DNA of 64,000 nt from Hippasteria phrygiana (lineage: Eukaryota; Echinodermata; Asteroidea; Valvatida; Goniasteridae): the NCBI GenBank assembly GCA_037893225.1, contig JAZGUH010000451.1:1072001-1136000 (forward strand), in the 5' to 3' direction. The position numbers and the translations under genes are program-made. The notes beneath the pieces are model-generated. The model searched no databases. It saw only the letters and a program-made list of their open reading frames with translations, and had not been told where the DNA came from. Every line of letters starts with the position of its first letter. Positions within the stretch are counted from its first letter, which is position 1. Shown here one piece after another: positions 24,670-38,244 of the stretch.

Positions 24670-27600
24670 GAGGTTTGAATTTTCTCGAAGAGTTCTAACG
24701 CTGTGAAGCTGGCGATGGTCTCAAATTGTTGCCCTAGATCTAAGCTACCCATAAGTGTGAAAATTACTGGATTTGGTCAATATACCATTCAATTATGAAC
24801 AGGGAAAGGAGGGGCGTTCATCTGAAAATGTGGCAAACGTTAAGCAGCCACAATGCAGTAAACCGGAGAACGCACACAGAGTTCACAGGAAGAAATTTGT
24901 TGCGAGGTTTGAATTTTCTCGAAGAGTTCTAACGCTGTGAAGCTGGCGATGGTCTCAAATTGTTGCGCTAGATCTAAGCTACCCATACGTGTGAAAATTG
25001 CTGTATTTGGTCAATATCCCATTCAATTATGAACAGGGAAAGGAGGGGCGTTCATCTGAAAATTTGGCAAACGTTAAGCAGTCACAATGCAGTAAACGGG
25101 AGAACGCACACAGAGTTCACAGAAGGAAATTTGTTGCGAGGTTTGAATTTTCTCGAAGAGTTCTAACGCTGTGAAGCTGGCGATGGTCTCAAATTGTTGC
25201 GCTAGATCTAAGCTACCCATACGTGTAACAATTACTGGATTTGTTCAATATACCATTCAATTATGAACAGGGAAAGGAGGGGCGTTCATCTGAAAATGTG
25301 GCAAACGTTAAGCAGTCACAATGAAATAAACGGGAGAACGCACACAGAGTTTATGGGAAGAAATTTGTTGCGAGGTTTGAATTTTCTCGAAGAGTTCTCA
25401 CGCTGTGAAGCTAGCGATGGTCTCAAATTGTTGCGCTAGATCTAAGCTACCCATACGTGTGAAAATTGCTGGATTTGGTCAATATCCCAGTAAATTATGA
25501 ACAGGGAAAGGAGGGGCGTTCATTTGAAAATGTGGCAAACGTTAAGCAGTCACAATGCAGTAAACGGGAGAACGCACACAGAGTTCACGGGAAGAAATTA
25601 GTTGCGAGATTTGAATTTTCTCGAAGAGTTCTAACGCTGTGAAGCTGGCGATGGTCTCAAATTGTTGCCCTAGATCTAAGCTACCCATAAGTGTGAAAAT
25701 TACTGGATTTGGTCAATATACCATTCAATTATGAACAGGGAAAGGAGGGGCGTTCATCTGAAAATGTGGCAAACGTTAAGCAGCCACAATGCAGTAAACG
25801 GGAGAACGCACACAGAGTTCACGGGAAGAAATTTGTTGCGAGGTTTGAATTTTCTCGAAGAGTTCTAACACTGTGAAGCTGGCGATGGTCTCAAATTGTT
25901 GCGCTAGATCTAAGCTACTCATACGTGTGAAAATTGCTGGATTTGGTCAATATTCCATTAAATTATGAACAGGGAAAGGAGGGGCGTTCATCTGAAAATG
26001 TGGCAAACGTTAAGCAGTCACAATGCAGTAAACGGGAGAACGCACACAGAGTTCACAGAAGGAAATTTGTTGCGAGGTTTGAATTTTCTCGAAGAGTTCT
26101 AACGCTGTGAAGCTGGCGATGGTCTCAAATTGTTGCGCTAGATCTAAGCTACCCATACGTGTAACAATTACTGGATTTGTTCAATATACCATTCAATTAT
26201 GAACAGGGAAAGGAGGGGCGTTCATCTGAAAATGTGGCAAACGTTAAGCAGTCACAATGAAATAAACGGGAGAACGCACACAGAGTTTATGGGAAGAAAT
26301 TTGTTGCGAGGTTTGAATTTTCTCGAAGAGTTCTCACGCTGTGAAGCTAGCGATGGTCTCAAATTGTTGCGCTAGATCTAAGCTACCCATACGTGTGAAA
26401 ATTGCTGGATTTGGTCAATATCCCAGTAAATTATGAACAGGGAAAGGAGGGGCGTTCATTTGAAAATGTGGCAAACGTTAAGCAGTCACAATGCAGTAAA
26501 CGGGAGAACGCACACAGAGTTCACGGGAAGAAATTAGTTGCGAGATTTGAATTTTCTCGAAGAGTTCTAACGCTGTGAAGCTGGCGATGGTCTCAAATTG
26601 TTGCCCTAGATCTAAGCTACCCATAAGTGTGAAAATTACTGGATTTGGTCAATATACCATTCAATTATGAACAGGGAAAGGAGGGGCGTTCATCTGAAAA
26701 TGTGGCAAACGTTAAGCAGCCACAATGCAGTAAACCGGAGAACGCACACAGAGTTCACAGGAAGAAATTTGTTGCGAGGTTTGAATTTTCTCGAAGAGTT
26801 CTAACGCTGTGAAGCTGGCGATGGTCTCAAATTGTTGCGCTAGATCTAAGCTACCCATACGTGTGAAAATTGCTGTATTTGGTCAATATCCCATTCAATT
26901 ATGAACAGGGAAAGGAGGGGCGTTCATCTGAAAATTTGGCAAACGTTAAGCAGCCACAATGCAGTAAACGGGAGAACGCACACAGAGTTTATGGGAAGAA
27001 ATTTGTTGCGAGGTTTGAATTTTCTCGAAGAGTTCTAACGCTGTGAAGCTGGCGATGGTCTGAAATTGTTGCGCTATATCTAAGCTACCCGTAAGTGTGA
27101 AAATTACTGGATTTGGTCAATATCCCATTAAATTATGAGCAGGGAAAGGAAGGGGCGTTCATCTCAAAATGTGGCAAACGTTAAGCAGTCACAATGCAGT
27201 AAACGGAAGAACGCACACAGAGTTCACGGGAAGAAATTTGTTGCGAGGTTTGAATTTTCTCGAAGAGTTCTAACGCTGTGAAGCTGGCGATGGTCTCAAA
27301 TTGTTGCGCTAGATCTAAGCTACTCATACGTGTGAAAATTGCTGGATTTGGTAAATATTCCATTAAATTATGAACAGGGAAAGGAGGGGCGTTCATCTGA
27401 AAATGTGGCAAACGTTAAGCAGTCACAATGAAGTAAACGGGAGAACGCACACAGAGTTTATGGGAAGAAATGTGTTGCGAGGTTTGAATTTTCTCGAAGA
27501 GTTCTCACGCTGTAAAGCTGGCGATGGTCTGAAATTGTTGCGCTATATCTAAGCTACCCATAAGTGTGAAAATTACTGGATTTGGTTAATATACCATTCA

Positions 27601-28882
27601 ATTATGAACAGGGAAAGGAGGGGCGTTCATCTGAAAATGTGGCAAACGTTAAGCAGCCACAATGCAGTAAACCGGAGAACGCACACAGAGTTCACGGGAA
27701 GAAATTTTTTGAGAGGTTTGAATTTTCTCGAAGAGTTCTGACGCTGTGAAGCTGGAGATGGTCTCAAATTGTTGCGCTAGATCTAAGCTACCCATACGTG
27801 TGAAAATTACTGGATTTGGTCAATATCCCATTCAATTATGAACAGGGAAAGGAGGGGCGTTCATCTGAAAATGTGGCAAACGTTAAGCAGTCACAATGCA
27901 GTAAACGGAAGAACGCACACAGAGTTTATGGGAAGAAATGTGTTGCGAGGTTTGAATTTTCTCGAAGAGTTCTCACGCTGTAAAGCTGGCGATGGTCTGA
28001 AATTGTTGCGCTATATCTAAGCTACCCATAAGTGTGAAAATTACTGGATTTGGTCAATATACCATTCAATTATGAACAGGGAAAGGAGGGGCGTTCATCT
28101 GAAAATGTGGCAAACGTTAAGCAGCCACAATGCAGTAAACCGGAGAACGCACACAGAGTTCACGGGAAGAAATTTTTTGAGAGGTTTGAATTTTCTCGAA
28201 GAGTTCTGACGCTGTGAAGCTGGAGATGGTCTCAAATTGTTGCGCTAGATCTAAGCTACCCATACGTGTGAAAATTACTGGATTTGGTCAATATCCCATT
28301 CAATTATGAACAGGGAAAGGAGGGGCGTTCATCTGAAAATGTGGCAAACGTTAAGCAGTCACAATGCAGTAAACGGAAGAACGCACACAGAGTTTATGGG
28401 AAGAAATTTGTTGCGAGGTTTGAATTTTCTCGAAGAGTTCTCACGCTGTGAAGCTAGCGATGGTCTCAAATTGTTGCGCTAGATCTAAGCTACCCATACG
28501 TGTGAAAATTGCTGGATTTGGTCAATATCCCAGTAAATTATGAACAGGGAAAGGAGGGGCGTTCATTTGAAAATGTGGCAAACGTTAAGCAGTCACAATG
28601 CAGTAAACGGGAGAACGCACACAGAGTTCACGGGAAGAAATTTGTTGCGAGGTTTGAATTTTCTCGAAGAGTTCTAACACTGTGAAGCTGGCGATGGTCT
28701 CAAATTGTTGCGCTAGATCTAAGCTACTCATACGTGTGAAAATTGCTGGATTTGGTCAATATTCCATTAAATTATGAACAGGGAAAGGAGGGGCGTTCAT
28801 CTGAAAATGTGGCAAACGTTAAGCAGTCACAATGAAGTAAACGGGAGAACGCACACAGAGTTCACGGGAAGAAATTAGTTGC
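24670..28882. repeat. Domain D HOR copy 1, 18 monomers, 4213 bp
   Basis: The unit has 17 monomers of 234 bp and one of 235 bp. It combines C-derived classes (gtgtaacaatt, ctagcg, ttgccctag, ctgtatttgg) with the transition classes (ctgtaaagctgg, ctggagatgg). A two-monomer internal duplication is visible around 27479-27946, where the ctgtaaag/ggagatgg pair occurs twice. Identity with copy 2 begins in the first monomer, about 24680. Confidence 0.87.
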
Positions 28883-31800
28883 GAGATTTGAATTTTCTCG
28901 AAGAGTTCTAACGCTGTGAAGCTGGCGATGGTCTCAAATTGTTGCCCTAGATCTAAGCTACCCATAAGTGTGAAAATTACTGGATTTGGTCAATATACCA
29001 TTCAATTATGAACAGGGAAAGGAGGGGCGTTCATCTGAAAATGTGGCAAACGTTAAGCAGCCACAATGCAGTAAACCGGAGAACGCACACAGAGTTCACA
29101 GGAAGAAATTTGTTGCGAGGTTTGAATTTTCTCGAAGAGTTCTAACGCTGTGAAGCTGGCGATGGTCTCAAATTGTTGCGCTAGATCTAAGCTACCCATA
29201 CGTGTGAAAATTGCTGTATTTGGTCAATATCCCATTCAATTATGAACAGGGAAAGGAGGGGCGTTCATCTGAAAATTTGGCAAACGTTAAGCAGTCACAA
29301 TGCAGTAAACGGGAGAACGCACACAGAGTTCACAGAAGGAAATTTGTTGCGAGGTTTGAATTTTCTCGAAGAGTTCTAACGCTGTGAAGCTGGCGATGGT
29401 CTCAAATTGTTGCGCTAGATCTAAGCTACCCATACGTGTAACAATTACTGGATTTGTTCAATATACCATTCAATTATGAACAGGGAAAGGAGGGGCGTTC
29501 ATCTGAAAATGTGGCAAACGTTAAGCAGTCACAATGAAATAAACGGGAGAACGCACACAGAGTTTATGGGAAGAAATTTGTTGCGAGGTTTGAATTTTCT
29601 CGAAGAGTTCTCACGCTGTGAAGCTAGCGATGGTCTCAAATTGTTGCGCTAGATCTAAGCTACCCATACGTGTGAAAATTGCTGGATTTGGTCAATATCC
29701 CAGTAAATTATGAACAGGGAAAGGAGGGGCGTTCATTTGAAAATGTGGCAAACGTTAAGCAGTCACAATGCAGTAAACGGGAGAACGCACACAGAGTTCA
29801 CGGGAAGAAATTAGTTGCGAGATTTGAATTTTCTCGAAGAGTTCTAACGCTGTGAAGCTGGCGATGGTCTCAAATTGTTGCCCTAGATCTAAGCTACCCA
29901 TAAGTGTGAAAATTACTGGATTTGGTCAATATACCATTCAATTATGAACAGGGAAAGGAGGGGCGTTCATCTGAAAATGTGGCAAACGTTAAGCAGCCAC
30001 AATGCAGTAAACGGGAGAACGCACACAGAGTTCACGGGAAGAAATTTGTTGCGAGGTTTGAATTTTCTCGAAGAGTTCTAACACTGTGAAGCTGGCGATG
30101 GTCTCAAATTGTTGCGCTAGATCTAAGCTACTCATACGTGTGAAAATTGCTGGATTTGGTCAATATTCCATTAAATTATGAACAGGGAAAGGAGGGGCGT
30201 TCATCTGAAAATGTGGCAAACGTTAAGCAGTCACAATGCAGTAAACGGGAGAACGCACACAGAGTTCACAGAAGGAAATTTGTTGCGAGGTTTGAATTTT
30301 CTCGAAGAGTTCTAACGCTGTGAAGCTGGCGATGGTCTCAAATTGTTGCGCTAGATCTAAGCTACCCATACGTGTAACAATTACTGGATTTGTTCAATAT
30401 ACCATTCAATTATGAACAGGGAAAGGAGGGGCGTTCATCTGAAAATGTGGCAAACGTTAAGCAGTCACAATGAAATAAACGGGAGAACGCACACAGAGTT
30501 TATGGGAAGAAATTTGTTGCGAGGTTTGAATTTTCTCGAAGAGTTCTCACGCTGTGAAGCTAGCGATGGTCTCAAATTGTTGCGCTAGATCTAAGCTACC
30601 CATACGTGTGAAAATTGCTGGATTTGGTCAATATCCCAGTAAATTATGAACAGGGAAAGGAGGGGCGTTCATTTGAAAATGTGGCAAACGTTAAGCAGTC
30701 ACAATGCAGTAAACGGGAGAACGCACACAGAGTTCACGGGAAGAAATTAGTTGCGAGATTTGAATTTTCTCGAAGAGTTCTAACGCTGTGAAGCTGGCGA
30801 TGGTCTCAAATTGTTGCCCTAGATCTAAGCTACCCATAAGTGTGAAAATTACTGGATTTGGTCAATATACCATTCAATTATGAACAGGGAAAGGAGGGGC
30901 GTTCATCTGAAAATGTGGCAAACGTTAAGCAGCCACAATGCAGTAAACCGGAGAACGCACACAGAGTTCACAGGAAGAAATTTGTTGCGAGGTTTGAATT
31001 TTCTCGAAGAGTTCTAACGCTGTGAAGCTGGCGATGGTCTCAAATTGTTGCGCTAGATCTAAGCTACCCATACGTGTGAAAATTGCTGTATTTGGTCAAT
31101 ATCCCATTCAATTATGAACAGGGAAAGGAGGGGCGTTCATCTGAAAATTTGGCAAACGTTAAGCAGCCACAATGCAGTAAACGGGAGAACGCACACAGAG
31201 TTTATGGGAAGAAATTTGTTGCGAGGTTTGAATTTTCTCGAAGAGTTCTAACGCTGTGAAGCTGGCGATGGTCTGAAATTGTTGCGCTATATCTAAGCTA
31301 CCCGTAAGTGTGAAAATTACTGGATTTGGTCAATATCCCATTAAATTATGAGCAGGGAAAGGAAGGGGCGTTCATCTCAAAATGTGGCAAACGTTAAGCA
31401 GTCACAATGCAGTAAACGGAAGAACGCACACAGAGTTCACGGGAAGAAATTTGTTGCGAGGTTTGAATTTTCTCGAAGAGTTCTAACGCTGTGAAGCTGG
31501 CGATGGTCTCAAATTGTTGCGCTAGATCTAAGCTACTCATACGTGTGAAAATTGCTGGATTTGGTAAATATTCCATTAAATTATGAACAGGGAAAGGAGG
31601 GGCGTTCATCTGAAAATGTGGCAAACGTTAAGCAGTCACAATGAAGTAAACGGGAGAACGCACACAGAGTTTATGGGAAGAAATGTGTTGCGAGGTTTGA
31701 ATTTTCTCGAAGAGTTCTCACGCTGTAAAGCTGGCGATGGTCTGAAATTGTTGCGCTATATCTAAGCTACCCATAAGTGTGAAAATTACTGGATTTGGTT

Positions 31801-33095
31801 AATATACCATTCAATTATGAACAGGGAAAGGAGGGGCGTTCATCTGAAAATGTGGCAAACGTTAAGCAGCCACAATGCAGTAAACCGGAGAACGCACACA
31901 GAGTTCACGGGAAGAAATTTTTTGAGAGGTTTGAATTTTCTCGAAGAGTTCTGACGCTGTGAAGCTGGAGATGGTCTCAAATTGTTGCGCTAGATCTAAG
32001 CTACCCATACGTGTGAAAATTACTGGATTTGGTCAATATCCCATTCAATTATGAACAGGGAAAGGAGGGGCGTTCATCTGAAAATGTGGCAAACGTTAAG
32101 CAGTCACAATGCAGTAAACGGAAGAACGCACACAGAGTTTATGGGAAGAAATGTGTTGCGAGGTTTGAATTTTCTCGAAGAGTTCTCACGCTGTAAAGCT
32201 GGCGATGGTCTGAAATTGTTGCGCTATATCTAAGCTACCCATAAGTGTGAAAATTACTGGATTTGGTCAATATACCATTCAATTATGAACAGGGAAAGGA
32301 GGGGCGTTCATCTGAAAATGTGGCAAACGTTAAGCAGCCACAATGCAGTAAACCGGAGAACGCACACAGAGTTCACGGGAAGAAATTTTTTGAGAGGTTT
32401 GAATTTTCTCGAAGAGTTCTGACGCTGTGAAGCTGGAGATGGTCTCAAATTGTTGCGCTAGATCTAAGCTACCCATACGTGTGAAAATTACTGGATTTGG
32501 TCAATATCCCATTCAATTATGAACAGGGAAAGGAGGGGCGTTCATCTGAAAATGTGGCAAACGTTAAGCAGTCACAATGCAGTAAACGGAAGAACGCACA
32601 CAGAGTTTATGGGAAGAAATTTGTTGCGAGGTTTGAATTTTCTCGAAGAGTTCTCACGCTGTGAAGCTAGCGATGGTCTCAAATTGTTGCGCTAGATCTA
32701 AGCTACCCATACGTGTGAAAATTGCTGGATTTGGTCAATATCCCAGTAAATTATGAACAGGGAAAGGAGGGGCGTTCATTTGAAAATGTGGCAAACGTTA
32801 AGCAGTCACAATGCAGTAAACGGGAGAACGCACACAGAGTTCACGGGAAGAAATTTGTTGCGAGGTTTGAATTTTCTCGAAGAGTTCTAACACTGTGAAG
32901 CTGGCGATGGTCTCAAATTGTTGCGCTAGATCTAAGCTACTCATACGTGTGAAAATTGCTGGATTTGGTCAATATTCCATTAAATTATGAACAGGGAAAG
33001 GAGGGGCGTTCATCTGAAAATGTGGCAAACGTTAAGCAGTCACAATGAAGTAAACGGGAGAACGCACACAGAGTTCACGGGAAGAAATTAGTTGC
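28883..33095. repeat. Domain D HOR copy 2, 18 monomers, 4213 bp
   Basis: Same monomer order as copy 1 at a constant offset of 4213 bp, including the private ggtaaatattcc (27352 and 31565) and ggttaatatacc (27585 and 31798) variants. Near-identity over 4.2 kb points to one recent duplication of the whole unit. Confidence 0.87.
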
Positions 33096-36000
33096 GAGAT
33101 TTGAATTTTCTCGAAGAGTTCTAACGCTGTGAAGCTGGCGATGGTCTCAAATTGTTGCCCTAGATCTAAGCTACCCATAAGTGTGAAAATTACTGGATTT
33201 GGTCAATATACCATTCAATTATGAACAGGGAAAGGAGGGGCGTTCATCTGAAAATGTGGCAAACGTTAAGCAGCCACAATGCAGTAAACCGGAGAACGCA
33301 CACAGAGTTCACAGGAAGAAATTTGTTGCGAGGTTTGAATTTTCTCGAAGAGTTCTAACGCTGTGAAGCTGGCGATGGTCTCAAATTGTTGCGCTAGATC
33401 TAAGCTACCCATACGTGTGAAAATTGCTGTATTTGGTCAATATCCCATTCAATTATGAACAGGGAAAGGAGGGGCGTTCATCTGAAAATTTGGCAAACGT
33501 TAAGCAGTCACAATGCAGTAAACGGGAGAACGCACACAGAGTTCACAGAAGGAAATTTGTTGCGAGGTTTGAATTTTCTCGAAGAGTTCTAACGCTGTGA
33601 AGCTGGCGATGGTCTCAAATTGTTGCGCTAGATCTAAGCTACCCATACGTGTAACAATTACTGGATTTGTTCAATATACCATTCAATTATGAACAGGGAA
33701 AGGAGGGGCGTTCATCTGAAAATGTGGCAAACGTTAAGCAGTCACAATGAAATAAACGGGAGAACGCACACAGAGTTTATGGGAAGAAATTTGTTGCGAG
33801 GTTTGAATTTTCTCGAAGAGTTCTCACGCTGTGAAGCTAGCGATGGTCTCAAATTGTTGCGCTAGATCTAAGCTACCCATACGTGTGAAAATTGCTGGAT
33901 TTGGTCAATATCCCAGTAAATTATGAACAGGGAAAGGAGGGGCGTTCATTTGAAAATGTGGCAAACGTTAAGCAGTCACAATGCAGTAAACGGGAGAACG
34001 CACACAGAGTTCACGGGAAGAAATTAGTTGCGAGATTTGAATTTTCTCGAAGAGTTCTAACGCTGTGAAGCTGGCGATGGTCTCAAATTGTTGCCCTAGA
34101 TCTAAGCTACCCATAAGTGTGAAAATTACTGGATTTGGTCAATATACCATTCAATTATGAACAGGGAAAGGAGGGGCGTTCATCTGAAAATGTGGCAAAC
34201 GTTAAGCAGCCACAATGCAGTAAACGGGAGAACGCACACAGAGTTCACGGGAAGAAATTTGTTGCGAGGTTTGAATTTTCTCGAAGAGTTCTAACACTGT
34301 GAAGCTGGCGATGGTCTCAAATTGTTGCGCTAGATCTAAGCTACTCATACGTGTGAAAATTGCTGGATTTGGTCAATATTCCATTAAATTATGAACAGGG
34401 AAAGGAGGGGCGTTCATCTGAAAATGTGGCAAACGTTAAGCAGTCACAATGCAGTAAACGGGAGAACGCACACAGAGTTCACAGAAGGAAATTTGTTGCG
34501 AGGTTTGAATTTTCTCGAAGAGTTCTAACGCTGTGAAGCTGGCGATGGTCTCAAATTGTTGCGCTAGATCTAAGCTACCCATACGTGTAACAATTACTGG
34601 ATTTGTTCAATATACCATTCAATTATGAACAGGGAAAGGAGGGGCGTTCATCTGAAAATGTGGCAAACGTTAAGCAGTCACAATGAAATAAACGGGAGAA
34701 CGCACACAGAGTTTATGGGAAGAAATTTGTTGCGAGGTTTGAATTTTCTCGAAGAGTTCTCACGCTGTGAAGCTAGCGATGGTCTCAAATTGTTGCGCTA
34801 GATCTAAGCTACCCATACGTGTGAAAATTGCTGGATTTGGTCAATATCCCAGTAAATTATGAACAGGGAAAGGAGGGGCGTTCATTTGAAAATGTGGCAA
34901 ACGTTAAGCAGTCACAATGCAGTAAACGGGAGAACGCACACAGAGTTCACGGGAAGAAATTAGTTGCGAGATTTGAATTTTCTCGAAGAGTTCTAACGCT
35001 GTGAAGCTGGCGATGGTCTCAAATTGTTGCCCTAGATCTAAGCTACCCATAAGTGTGAAAATTACTGGATTTGGTCAATATACCATTCAATTATGAACAG
35101 GGAAAGGAGGGGCGTTCATCTGAAAATGTGGCAAACGTTAAGCAGCCACAATGCAGTAAACCGGAGAACGCACACAGAGTTCACAGGAAGAAATTTGTTG
35201 CGAGGTTTGAATTTTCTCGAAGAGTTCTAACGCTGTGAAGCTGGCGATGGTCTCAAATTGTTGCGCTAGATCTAAGCTACCCATACGTGTGAAAATTGCT
35301 GTATTTGGTCAATATCCCATTCAATTATGAACAGGGAAAGGAGGGGCGTTCATCTGAAAATTTGGCAAACGTTAAGCAGCCACAATGCAGTAAACGGGAG
35401 AACGCACACAGAGTTTATGGGAAGAAATTTGTTGCGAGGTTTGAATTTTCTCGAAGAGTTCTAACGCTGTGAAGCTGGCGATGGTCTGAAATTGTTGCGC
35501 TATATCTAAGCTACCCGTAAGTGTGAAAATTACTGGATTTGGTCAATATCCCATTAAATTATGAGCAGGGAAAGGAAGGGGCGTTCATCTCAAAATGTGG
35601 CAAACGTTAAGCAGTCACAATGCAGTAAACGGAAGAACGCACACAGAGTTCACGGGAAGAAATTTGTTGCGAGGTTTGAATTTTCTCGAAGAGTTCTAAC
35701 GCTGTGAAGCTGGCGATGGTCTCAAATTGTTGCGCTAGATCTAAGCTACTCATACGTGTGAAAATTGCTGGATTTGGTCAATATTCCATTAAATTATGAA
35801 CAGGGAAAGGAGGGGCGTTCATCTGAAAATGTGGCAAACGTTAAGCAGTCACAATGAAGTAAACGGGAGAACGCACACAGAGTTTATGGGAAGAAATGTG
35901 TTGCGAGGTTTGAATTTTCTCGAAGAGTTCTCACGCTGTAAAGCTGGCGATGGTCTGAAATTGTTGCGCTATATCTAAGCTACCCATAAGTGTGAAAATT

Positions 36001-36372
36001 ACTGGATTTGGTTAATATACCATTCAATTATGAACAGGGAAAGGAGGGGCGTTCATCTGAAAATGTGGCAAACGTTAAGCAGCCACAATGCAGTAAACCG
36101 GAGAACGCACACAGAGTTCACGGGAAGAAATTTTTTGAGAGGTTTGAATTTTCTCGAAGAGTTCTGACGCTGTGAAGCTGGAGATGGTCTCAAATTGTTG
36201 CGCTAGATCTAAGCTACCCATACGTGTGAAAATTACTGGATTTGGTCAATATCCCATTCAATTATGAACAGGGAAAGGAGGGGCGTTCATCTGAAAATGT
36301 GGCAAACGTTAAGCAGTCACAATGCAGTAAACGGAAGAACGCACACAGAGTTTATGGGAAGAAATTTGTTGC
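33096..36372. repeat. Domain D HOR copy 3, partial, 14 monomers
   Basis: Follows copy 2 for about 3.27 kb, retains ggttaatatacc, and leaves the pattern at about 36365, where atttgttgcg replaces atgtgttgcg. The internal two-monomer duplication of copies 1 and 2 is absent after this point. Confidence 0.83.
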
Positions 36373-36840
36373 GAGGTTTGAATTTTCTCGAAGAGTTCTC
36401 ACGCTGTGAAGCTAGCGATGGTCTCAAATTGTTGCGCTAGATCTAAGCTACCCATACGTGTGAAAATTGCTGGATTTGGTCAATATCCCAGTAAATTATG
36501 AACAGGGAAAGGAGGGGCGTTCATTTGAAAATGTGGCAAACGTTAAGCAGTCACAATGCAGTAAACGGGAGAACGCACACAGAGTTCACGGGAAGAAATT
36601 AGTTGCGAGATTTGAATTTTCTCGAAGAGTTCTAACGCTGTGAAGCTGGCGATGGTCTCAAATTGTTGCCCTAGATCTAAGCTACCCATAAGTGTGAAAA
36701 TTACTGGATTTGGTCAATATACCATTCAATTATGAACAGGGAAAGGAGGGGCGTTCATCTGAAAATGTGGCAAACGTTAAGCAGCCACAATGCAGTAAAC
36801 CGGAGAACGCACACAGAGTTCACAGGAAGAAATTTGTTGC

Positions 36841-38244
36841 GAGGTTTGAATTTTCTCGAAGAGTTCTAACGCTGTGAAGCTGGCGATGGTCTGAAATTGT
36901 TGCGCTAGATCTAAGCTACCCATACGTGTGAAAATTGCTGTATTTGGTCAATATCCCATTCAATTATGAACAGGGAAAGGAGGGGCGTTCATCTGAAAAT
37001 GTGGCAAACGTTAAGCAGTCACAATGAAGTAAACGGGAGAACGCACACAGAGTTTATGGGAAGAAATGTGTTGCGAGGTTTGAATTTTCTCGAAGAGTTC
37101 TCACGCTGTAAAGCTGGCGATGGTCTGAAATTGTTGCGCTATATCTAAGCTACCCATAAGTGTGAAAATTACTGGATTTGGTCAATATACCATTCAATTA
37201 TGAACAGGGAAAGGAGGGGCGTTCATCTGAAAATGTGGCAAACGTTAAGCAGCCACAATGCAGTAAACCGGAGAACGCACACAGAGTTCACGGGAAGAAA
37301 TTTTTTGAGAGGTTTGAATTTTCTCGAAGAGTTCTGACGCTGTGAAGCTGGAGATGGTCTCAAATTGTTGCGCTAGATCTAAGCTACCCATACGTGTGAA
37401 AATTACTGGATTTGGTCAATATCCCATTCAATTATGAACAGGGAAAGGAGGGGCGTTCATCTGAAAATGTGGCAAACGTTAAGCAGTCACAATGCAGTAA
37501 ACGGAAGAACGCACACAATGTTCATAGAAGGAAATTTGTTGCGAGGTTTGAATTTTCTCGAAGAGTTCTAACGCTGTGAAGCTGGCGATGGTCTCAAATT
37601 GTTGCGCTAGATCTAAGCTACCCATACGTGTAACAATTACTGGATTTGTTCAATATACCATTCAATTATGAACAGGGAAAGGAGGGGCGTTCATCTGAAA
37701 ATGTGGCAAACGTTAAGCAGTCACAATGAAATAAACGGGAGAACGCACACAGAGTTTATGGGAAGAAATTTGTTGCGAGGTTTGAATTTTCTCGAAGAGT
37801 TCTCACGCTGTGAAGCTAGCGATGGTCTCAAATTGTTGCGCTAGATCTAAGCTACCCATACGTGTGAAAATTGCTGGATTTGGTCAATATCCCAGTAAAT
37901 TATGAACAGGGAAAGGAGGGGCGTTCATTTGAAAATTTGGCAAACGTTAAGCAGTCACAATGCAGTAAACGGGAGAACGCACACAGAGTTCACGGGAAGA
38001 AATTAGTTGCGAGATTTGAATTTTCTCGAAGAGTTCTAACGCTGTGAAGCTGGCGATGGTCTCAAATTGTTGCCCTAGATCTAAGCTACCCATAAGTGTG
38101 AAAATTACTGGATTTGGTAAATATACCATTCAATTATGAACAGGGAAAGGAGGGGCGTTCATCTGAAAATGTGGCAAACGTTAAGCAGCCACAATGAAGT
38201 AAACCGGAGAACGCACACAGAGTTCACAGGAAGAAATTTGTTGC
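36841..38244. repeat. Domain E unit 1, 6-monomer type
   Basis: Monomers at 36841, 37075, 37309, 37543, 37777 and 38011. Private changes: gtctgaaattgttgcgctag in the first monomer, cacacaatgttcat near 37515 and ggtaaatatacc near 38116. Confidence 0.85.
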
